NCBI GenBank assembly: GCA_002453275.1
Contig: DKGN01000025.1
Span: 1-11,449 of the forward strand
Direction: 5' to 3'
DNA from: Caryophanales bacterium UBA6769
Lineage (GTDB): Bacteria > Bacillota > Bacilli > Bacillales > UBA6769
Length of the DNA stretch: 11,449 bases
Part shown: positions 7,411-11,449 of the stretch, piece by piece
Position numbering within the stretch: the first letter of the stretch is position 1
Layout of the letters: the number at the start of each line of letters is the position of its first letter
Program-made: the position numbers and the translations under genes
Notes under the pieces: model-generated
Databases searched by the model: none
Told to the model about the DNA's origin: nothing
The model's input: the letters and a program-made list of their open reading frames with translations, nothing else

Positions 7411-7839
7411 TCAGCTCAATTTAACTTTTTCATAGACTTCGTGCCAATCCGGCAAATGTTTTCGAATTGAGATAGGACGAAATCTTTCTTTTAAGACACA
7501 AATATGAACACTTTCTCCCGTTACACATACTTCATTTTCACCATTTAAAATTTCATAACTATACGTCACTCTTAGACCATCGTATTTTTTTAACCAAGTT
7601 TTAACTTTTGCTTTGTCCCCATATCTTACTGGTTTCTTATAAGTGGCCCGTACATCAATGACGGGTGATATGATTCCTTTTTCTTCCATAGCAACATAAC
7701 TTAACTGTAAACTTTCGATTAATTCTGTTCTACCTAGTTCAAACCAAATGATGTAATTGGCATGATAAACAACGCCCATCTGATCCGTTTCGGAATAGCG
7801 GACTTGAATATCCCTTACTACAGAGTACATGTTTTTCAC
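7411..7839 (-). CDS. yneP: Hotdog-fold acyl-CoA thioesterase, YneP-like
   Basis: A 142-residue cytoplasmic thioesterase of the 4-hydroxybenzoyl-CoA (4HBT/YbgC) family, expected to hydrolyse acyl-CoA or acyl-carrier thioesters. The signature RYSETDQMGVVYHANY lies at 14-29; Asp19 is the likely catalytic acid, and the helix IIWFELGRTELI follows. The rest follows the usual five-strand hotdog pattern and the length is normal for the family. The start is probably GTG at 7839, with GGGGA (7844-7848) 4 nt upstream; an ATG at 7830 would be 13 nt from that site and remains possible. It is the first gene of the cluster and lies downstream of acnA as in B. subtilis, although yneN, sspN and tlp are not found between them here. 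Confidence 0.9.
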   Translation of the reverse strand: MKNMYSVVRDIQVRYSETDQMGVVYHANYIIWFELGRTELIESLQLSYVAMEEKGIISPVIDVRATYKKPVRYGDKAKVKTWLKKYDGLRVTYSYEILNGENEVCVTGESVHICVLKERFRPISIRKHLPDWHEVYEKVKLS

Positions 7840-8056
7840 TCTTTCCCCAAGTTTCTAACTAATAGCCTTACCTATTCTAACATACAACTTTTCAGTTGTT
7901 CAGTTATTCTCAATATATTGTTTACATTAACCTTCTTTTTACTCACTGTCTAGTACACAAACTTCACTTAAATTACTAGTCAAAGGGGTGGATGGCGGGT
8001 AAGCTATCCATTCATCCATACTACTGTTCGATTTTGAATCGAATTTCCTTTACGCC
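7840..8056. other. Non-coding gap between acnA terminator and yneP-like gene
   Basis: No convincing gene lies here. It holds the candidate promoter and dyad of the yneP-like gene (7874-7902) and a perfect 7-bp inverted repeat TTCGATT-TTG-AATCGAA at 8027-8043, which has no U-tract long enough to call a terminator. In B. subtilis this interval carries small genes (yneN, sspN, tlp). No reading frame of their size or character was found on either strand. Confidence 0.6.
7874..7902 (-). promoter_or_regulatory. Candidate sigma-A promoter of the yneP-like cluster, with dyad
   Basis: TGAACA (7897-7902, 4 of 6 consensus), a 17-bp spacer and TAGAAT (7874-7879, 5 of 6) on the minus strand, about 35 nt before the start codon. 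A perfect dyad ACAACT-TTTC-AGTTGT (7884-7899) fills most of the spacer and reaches into the -35. This is the position of a repressor operator, though no regulator can be named. Confidence 0.4.
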
Positions 8057-8093
8057 AAAAAAAAGAAGAAAGTCCATGTCGGACCTTCTTCTT
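8057..8093 (-). terminator. Rho-independent terminator of acnA
   Basis: On the minus strand, AAGAAGAAGGTCC, loop GACAT and GGACTTTCTTCTT form a 13-bp stem (8063-8093) with a single G-U wobble. It is followed by a T run (8057-8062). It begins 10 nt after the acnA stop codon. A strong, textbook terminator that separates acnA from the yneP-like cluster. Confidence 0.95.
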
Positions 8094-8103
8094 TGTGACT
8101 AAC

Positions 8104-10812
8104 TTATTCTGCTAATTTTTCACGTAATACCATTTGTAGAATACCACCGTGGCGGTAGTAATCAATTTCAACTTCACTATCGAATCGGGCAATAACATCA
8201 AATTCTGTTTTCTTGCCATCTTCTGCAGTGGCGATTACTTTAACCGTTTGACGAGGCTTTACAGATTCGTCAATCTGGACTTCAATTGTTTCTGTTCCTG
8301 TTAAACCAAGTGTTTCGGCGCTTTCGCCATTTTTAAATTGTAAAGGTAGAACGCCCATCAATACGAGGTTACTGCGGTGTATACGCTCAAAGCTTTGCGC
8401 AATAACAGTTTTAATTCCGAGTAGGTTCGTTCCCTTTGCAGCCCAGTCACGCGAACTTCCCATTCCATAATCTTCGCCCGCAAGAACGACTAAGCCAGTG
8501 TTATCTTCCTGATATTTCATTGCAGCGTCATAAATTGGCATAATTTCGCCAGTCGGCCAGTATGTTGTCCAGCCGCCTTCAGTATCAGGTGCTACTTGGT
8601 TACGGATACGAATGTTAGCAAATGTTCCACGCATCATTACTTCGTGGTTACCACGACGAGAACCATATGAGTTAAAGTCAATTGGACGTACATCTTTATC
8701 AATCAAATATTGACCAGCTGGCATCTCTTTTGCGATTGCTCCTGCAGGTGAGATGTGATCCGTTGTTACCGAATCTCCAAACTTACCAATTACGCGCAAG
8801 TCTTGAAGTGATTGAATCTTTTCAGGTTCTGTTGATAAATCGACGAAAAATGGCGGGTTCTGAATATATGTGGAGTCTGTATCCCAGTTATAGAGCTCTT
8901 CAGATGTTGTATCGAGCTGATTCCATTCTTCATTACTATCAAATACACGTGCATATTCTTTTCTAAAGATTTCTGGTGTGACCGTTTGTGCCATCACATC
9001 TCTAACTTCCTCAAGTGTAGGCCATAGATCTTTGAGGTAAACATCGTTACCATCTTTATCTTTGCCAAATGAGTCGTTTTGTAGGTCAAAGTTAACTGAC
9101 CCTGCTAATGCATAGGCAACGACTAATGGTGGTGATGCTAAATAGTTTGCTTTAATTAATGGATGGATTCTGCCTTCAAAGTTACGGTTACCTGATAACA
9201 CAGATGCAACTGTAAGATCGGAATCGGCTATTGCCTTTTCAATCTCAGGGAGCAACGGACCAGAGTTACCAATACACGTCGTACACCCATACCCTACCGT
9301 ATCAAATCCAAGTTCATTTAAGAACGGTGTTAAACCAGAGTCATTTAAATATTGGGTAACAACTTTGGAGCCAGGTGCCAAGCTTGTTTTGACATACTCA
9401 GGCACTTTCAAGCCTTTTTCTACTGCTTTTTTCGCGAGTAATCCAGCTCCAAGCATGACAGATGGATTCGAAGTATTCGTACAGCTCGTAATCGCTGCAA
9501 TCGCGACGGCGCCTGTTTTCATAGCTTTTTTTGTTCCGTCTTCAAACTTAATTGTCACTTCTCGATTAATTTCATCTGCATCGAGCCCAAATCCGTGGTT
9601 GCCTTGTGGAGCAACAAGTGCCTCATTAAATGATTTTTTCATATCTGAAAGCGCAATTAAATCTTGTGGACGCTTTGGACCTGACAAACTTGGCTCTAAT
9701 GTAGATAAGTCAATTTCGACAACTTCAGTGAAGGTTGGATCTTCAGCATCAGCTGTATAGAATAGACCGTTTGCTTTACTATATTCTTCAACCAATTTAA
9801 TTTGTTCTTCACTACGTCCTGTCAAACGCATGTAATTCAGTGTTTCTTCGTCTACAGGGAAAAATCCACATGTTGCACCGTATTCTGGTGCCATATTAGA
9901 TACTGTTGCCCGGTCAGCGAGTGGCATTGATGTTAAGGCTGGACCATAAAATTCAACAAATTTGCCGACAACATTTCTTTCTCTCAATACTTGCGTTACT
10001 TTCAGAGCCAAATCTGTTGCATTTGTTCCGCTTGGTAATGAGCCAGTTAATTTTACACCAATAACCTCAGGTACTGGGAAATAAGAAGGTTGCCCGAGCA
10101 TGCCCGCTTCGGCTTCAATTCCTCCAACACCCCATCCGAGAACACCAAGACCGTTAATCATTGTCGTATGGGAGTCTGTTCCAACTAAGGAGTCTGGAAA
10201 AGCATGAAGCTCGCCCTCAACTTCTTTAGATTGGACTACAGATGCCAAATACTCCAAGTTTACTTGGTGAACAATTCCTGTTGCTGGCGGGACTGCACGG
10301 TAATTATCAAAAGCATTTTGTGCCCACTTCAGAAATTTATAACGTTCTTCGTTACGTTCGAATTCTCTCTTCATATTAAATTCCAATGCTTCAGCAGAAG
10401 CATACTTATCAACCTGGACCGAGTGGTCAATAACAAGGTCAACTGGAATTTCTGGGTTAATTTCTTCTGGAGCTCCTCCCATGTCAGCCATAGCTCCACG
10501 AAGTGAGGCTAAGTCAACAACAGCTGGAACACCTGTAAAGTCTTGCAGGATTACTCTTGATGGCTTAAATGGCACATCAATTTCCTTTAATTCATCTGTT
10601 CCCCATTTAGCTAAATTTTCGATATGCTCCTTTTGAATGACGCGCCCATCGTATTGACGAAGTACGGATTCAAGAAGAACTTTAATCGAATAAGGAAGTT
10701 TAGAAACTTTGCCTATTCCTGATTCTTCCAAGACGTTTAAGTCATAATAATGATACGTTTTTCCATTTGATTCGAATGATTTTTTTGCGTTAAATACATC
10801 TTTATTCGACAT
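8104..10812 (-). CDS. acnA: Aconitate hydratase (aconitase), AcnA/IRP1 type
   Basis: Cytoplasmic [4Fe-4S] enzyme, 902 residues, converting citrate to isocitrate in the TCA cycle; it is called citB in B. subtilis, where the protein is also an RNA-binding regulator. The cluster ligands are visible: Cys444 in SCTNTSNP, and Cys510 and Cys513 in GYGCTTCIGNSGP. Substrate-site motifs include GTDSHTT (211-217), FNSYGSRRGNHE (713-724) and the swivelling-domain GSSRDWAAKGT (785-795) with a likely catalytic Ser near 787. The length is complete for the AcnA/IRP1 class. AcnB is excluded by domain order, because the swivelling domain is C-terminal. The ATG at 10812 has a strong AGGAGG (10820-10825) 7 nt upstream. 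A strong terminator follows. The upstream region carries CcpC-like sites, so repression by CcpC with relief by citrate is expected. Confidence 0.98.
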   Translation of the reverse strand: MSNKDVFNAKKSFESNGKTYHYYDLNVLEESGIGKVSKLPYSIKVLLESVLRQYDGRVIQKEHIENLAKWGTDELKEIDVPFKPSRVILQDFTGVPAVVDLASLRGAMADMGGAPEEINPEIPVDLVIDHSVQVDKYASAEALEFNMKREFERNEERYKFLKWAQNAFDNYRAVPPATGIVHQVNLEYLASVVQSKEVEGELHAFPDSLVGTDSHTTMINGLGVLGWGVGGIEAEAGMLGQPSYFPVPEVIGVKLTGSLPSGTNATDLALKVTQVLRERNVVGKFVEFYGPALTSMPLADRATVSNMAPEYGATCGFFPVDEETLNYMRLTGRSEEQIKLVEEYSKANGLFYTADAEDPTFTEVVEIDLSTLEPSLSGPKRPQDLIALSDMKKSFNEALVAPQGNHGFGLDADEINREVTIKFEDGTKKAMKTGAVAIAAITSCTNTSNPSVMLGAGLLAKKAVEKGLKVPEYVKTSLAPGSKVVTQYLNDSGLTPFLNELGFDTVGYGCTTCIGNSGPLLPEIEKAIADSDLTVASVLSGNRNFEGRIHPLIKANYLASPPLVVAYALAGSVNFDLQNDSFGKDKDGNDVYLKDLWPTLEEVRDVMAQTVTPEIFRKEYARVFDSNEEWNQLDTTSEELYNWDTDSTYIQNPPFFVDLSTEPEKIQSLQDLRVIGKFGDSVTTDHISPAGAIAKEMPAGQYLIDKDVRPIDFNSYGSRRGNHEVMMRGTFANIRIRNQVAPDTEGGWTTYWPTGEIMPIYDAAMKYQEDNTGLVVLAGEDYGMGSSRDWAAKGTNLLGIKTVIAQSFERIHRSNLVLMGVLPLQFKNGESAETLGLTGTETIEVQIDESVKPRQTVKVIATAEDGKKTEFDVIARFDSEVEIDYYRHGGILQMVLREKLAE

Positions 10813-10833
10813 AACTTCCCCTCCTCGGTTCTT

Positions 10834-10862
10834 ATCATAAATGATATCATTAAAATTGTCGA
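10834..10862 (-). promoter_or_regulatory. Candidate acnA promoter, proximal
   Basis: TCGACA (10857-10862), a 17-bp spacer and TATGAT (10834-10839) on the minus strand, each 5 of 6 to the sigma-A consensus. By hexamer score it is the better match of the two candidates. However, it would start transcription only about 15 nt before the start codon, close to the AGGAGG, and it does not fit the CcpC-site geometry. It may be secondary or coincidental. Confidence 0.4.
10840..10851. promoter_or_regulatory. 12-bp perfect palindrome in acnA leader
   Basis: AATGATATCATT reads the same on both strands. It sits in the spacer of the proximal promoter candidate. If the distal promoter is used, it lies in the 5' untranslated leader about 30-40 nt before the start codon. 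It could be an operator or a small RNA hairpin; no regulator is identified. Confidence 0.35.
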
Positions 10863-10888
10863 AGAAACATCAATTCATTCCCTTTTCC

Positions 10889-10918
10889 ATCATACATCAC
10901 AAACTATCAATAAGTAAA
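10889..10918 (-). promoter_or_regulatory. Candidate acnA promoter, distal, CcpC-type layout
   Basis: TTTACT (10913-10918, 4 of 6), an 18-bp spacer and TATGAT (10889-10894, 5 of 6) on the minus strand. This predicts a start near 10882 and a leader of about 70 nt. With that start, the ATAA half-site is at about -29 and the full dyad at about -67. These are close to the -27 and -66 positions reported for CcpC on B. subtilis citB, which is the main argument for this promoter. Confidence 0.55.
10910..10913. promoter_or_regulatory. CcpC half-site (ATAA) at acnA promoter
   Basis: A single ATAA half-site touching the -35 of the distal acnA promoter. Its centre is about 38 bp from the centre of the full dyad. 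Four bases mean little alone in AT-rich DNA; the spacing to the dyad gives it weight. Confidence 0.4.
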
Positions 10919-10940
10919 ATATAACTGTATTATTAAAATC

Positions 10941-10957
10941 GATAAGTTATTGTTATC
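10941..10957. promoter_or_regulatory. CcpC-type dyad ATAA-N7-TTAT
   Basis: GATAA, seven bases, TTATC: a perfect match to the ATAA-N7-TTAT dyad bound by the LysR-type citrate-responsive repressor CcpC in B. subtilis, with one more symmetric base pair on each side. It lies between acnA and the divergent yneK-like gene and could in principle affect both. Confidence 0.65.
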
Positions 10958-10981
10958 ACTTTTCGTCGTAAGCCATGAAGC

Positions 10982-11011
10982 TTGCCTTCCTCGGTAAGAT
11001 ACTCTTATAAT
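10982..11011 (+). promoter_or_regulatory. Candidate sigma-A promoter of yneK-like gene
   Basis: TTGCCT (10982-10987, 4 of 6), an 18-bp spacer and a perfect TATAAT (11006-11011), about 36 nt before the start codon. This divergent promoter is well separated from the acnA promoters, with the CcpC-type dyad between them. Confidence 0.6.
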
Positions 11012-11047
11012 ATTAATGAATAGAAAAGTTTTAGAGGTGAGATCCTC

Positions 11048-11449
11048 ATGTCAAGTTGGTTTATGGGTTTTATAATCTTATGGTCCGTCTTTCTAATCGG
11101 TATCATGTTCATCGGTGGCTTTTTTATGTTTCGCAAATTTTTAAAAAGGCTTCCAAAAGAAGATGGAAAATCAATAATAGACTGGCAAGAGTATTATATC
11201 GAAAATACTCTACATCTTTGGACTGAAGACAAAAAGAATTTATTAAATGAGCTCGTTGAACCTGTTCCTGAGTTATTTCGGGATGTAGCTAAGCAAACGA
11301 TTGCTGGCAAAATTGGCGAGCTTGCACTTGAAGAAAGAGCTAGGAGATTAGATGAGGATTTGATTATTCGCGGCTATATTATCGCCACTCCAAAGCGAGA
11401 TCATAAATTCCTCATAAAAAAACTTCACGAAAAAGAAATCGATATTAAA
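11048..11449 (+). CDS. yneK: YneK-like DUF2621 membrane protein, 3' end cut by window
   Basis: An open frame of 134 codons that reaches the right edge without a stop. It begins MSSWFMGFIILW, with one clear membrane segment (about 3-30), then RKFLKRLPKEDGKS and a soluble, charged C-terminal part containing WQEYYIE and the block LFRDVAKQTIAGKIGELA. This matches the DUF2621/YneK family of Bacillus, single-pass proteins of unknown function that neighbour citB there as well. The start is supported by AGAGGTGA (11033-11040) 7 nt before the ATG. The protein is probably almost complete, since family members are only slightly longer as I recall. The membrane segment with a short N-terminus suggests a cytoplasmic C-terminal domain by the positive-inside pattern. 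Confidence 0.85.
   Translation, partial: MSSWFMGFIILWSVFLIGIMFIGGFFMFRKFLKRLPKEDGKSIIDWQEYYIENTLHLWTEDKKNLLNELVEPVPELFRDVAKQTIAGKIGELALEERARRLDEDLIIRGYIIATPKRDHKFLIKKLHEKEIDIK

Noticed and set aside
7939..8019. 26-codon open frame on the minus strand between acnA and the yneP-like gene
   Set aside because: There is no ribosome binding site before its ATG and no resemblance to SspN, Tlp or another small protein. It is most likely chance.
10851..10873. Possible CodY box near the acnA proximal -35
   Set aside because: CodY controls citB in B. subtilis, so I looked for AATTTTCWGAAAATT. The best stretch, around AATTGTCGAAGAAAC, has about six mismatches, too many to call.
10820..10882. Iron-responsive-element-like hairpin in the acnA leader
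   Set aside because: CitB binds IRE-like RNA, so I looked for a CAGUGN loop on a bulged stem. Only weak AT pairings (AATTG/CAATT and the ATGATATCAT palindrome) were found, without the loop signature.

Overview
The window is AT-rich DNA that looks chromosomal and comes from a Gram-positive endospore-former of the Bacillaceae. This rests on protein resemblance (CitB/AcnA, YneP, YneQ, YneK, CshA, DynA), on strong AGGAGG-type ribosome binding sites, and on the gene order yneK / citB / yneP / yneQ, which matches the order I remember from Bacillus subtilis apart from small genes missing here. It is mostly core genome: no integrase, transposase, tRNA, rRNA or CRISPR array was seen.

Layout from left to right. 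Positions 1-101 hold what appears to be a degenerate copy of a dispersed Bacillaceae intergenic repeat, cut by the window edge. Every gene from 135 to 10812 is on the minus strand. Read in transcription order they are: acnA/citB (aconitase, with its own terminator); then a tight cluster of yneP-like thioesterase, yneQ-like small protein, a membrane-anchored SGNH/GDSL hydrolase and a uracil-DNA-glycosylase-like protein; then the DEAD-box RNA helicase gene cshA; then dynA, a two-headed bacterial dynamin. On the plus strand at the right edge a YneK (DUF2621) membrane protein gene begins, divergent from acnA and cut by the window end.

The genes do not form one pathway. Aconitase is the second TCA-cycle enzyme. 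The thioesterase and SGNH hydrolase are presumably acyl-chain or lipid enzymes. CshA remodels and degrades RNA. DynA remodels and fuses membranes. The glycosylase-like protein is the least characterised member and the best candidate for something new.

Regulation is the most informative part. The acnA upstream region carries a perfect ATAA-N7-TTAT dyad and a second ATAA half-site about 38 bp nearer the gene. That is nearly the spacing known for CcpC control of B. subtilis citB, and it points to a specific -10/-35 pair. A second, nearer promoter candidate has a 12-bp palindrome in its spacer. The cshA upstream region has a candidate sigma-B-type promoter just beyond the stop codon of the glycosylase-like gene, with no terminator between the two genes. 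Several start codons were reassigned from ribosome-binding-site placement: dynA, the glycosylase-like gene and the hydrolase start at internal ATGs, cshA starts at TTG, and the yneP-like gene probably starts at GTG.
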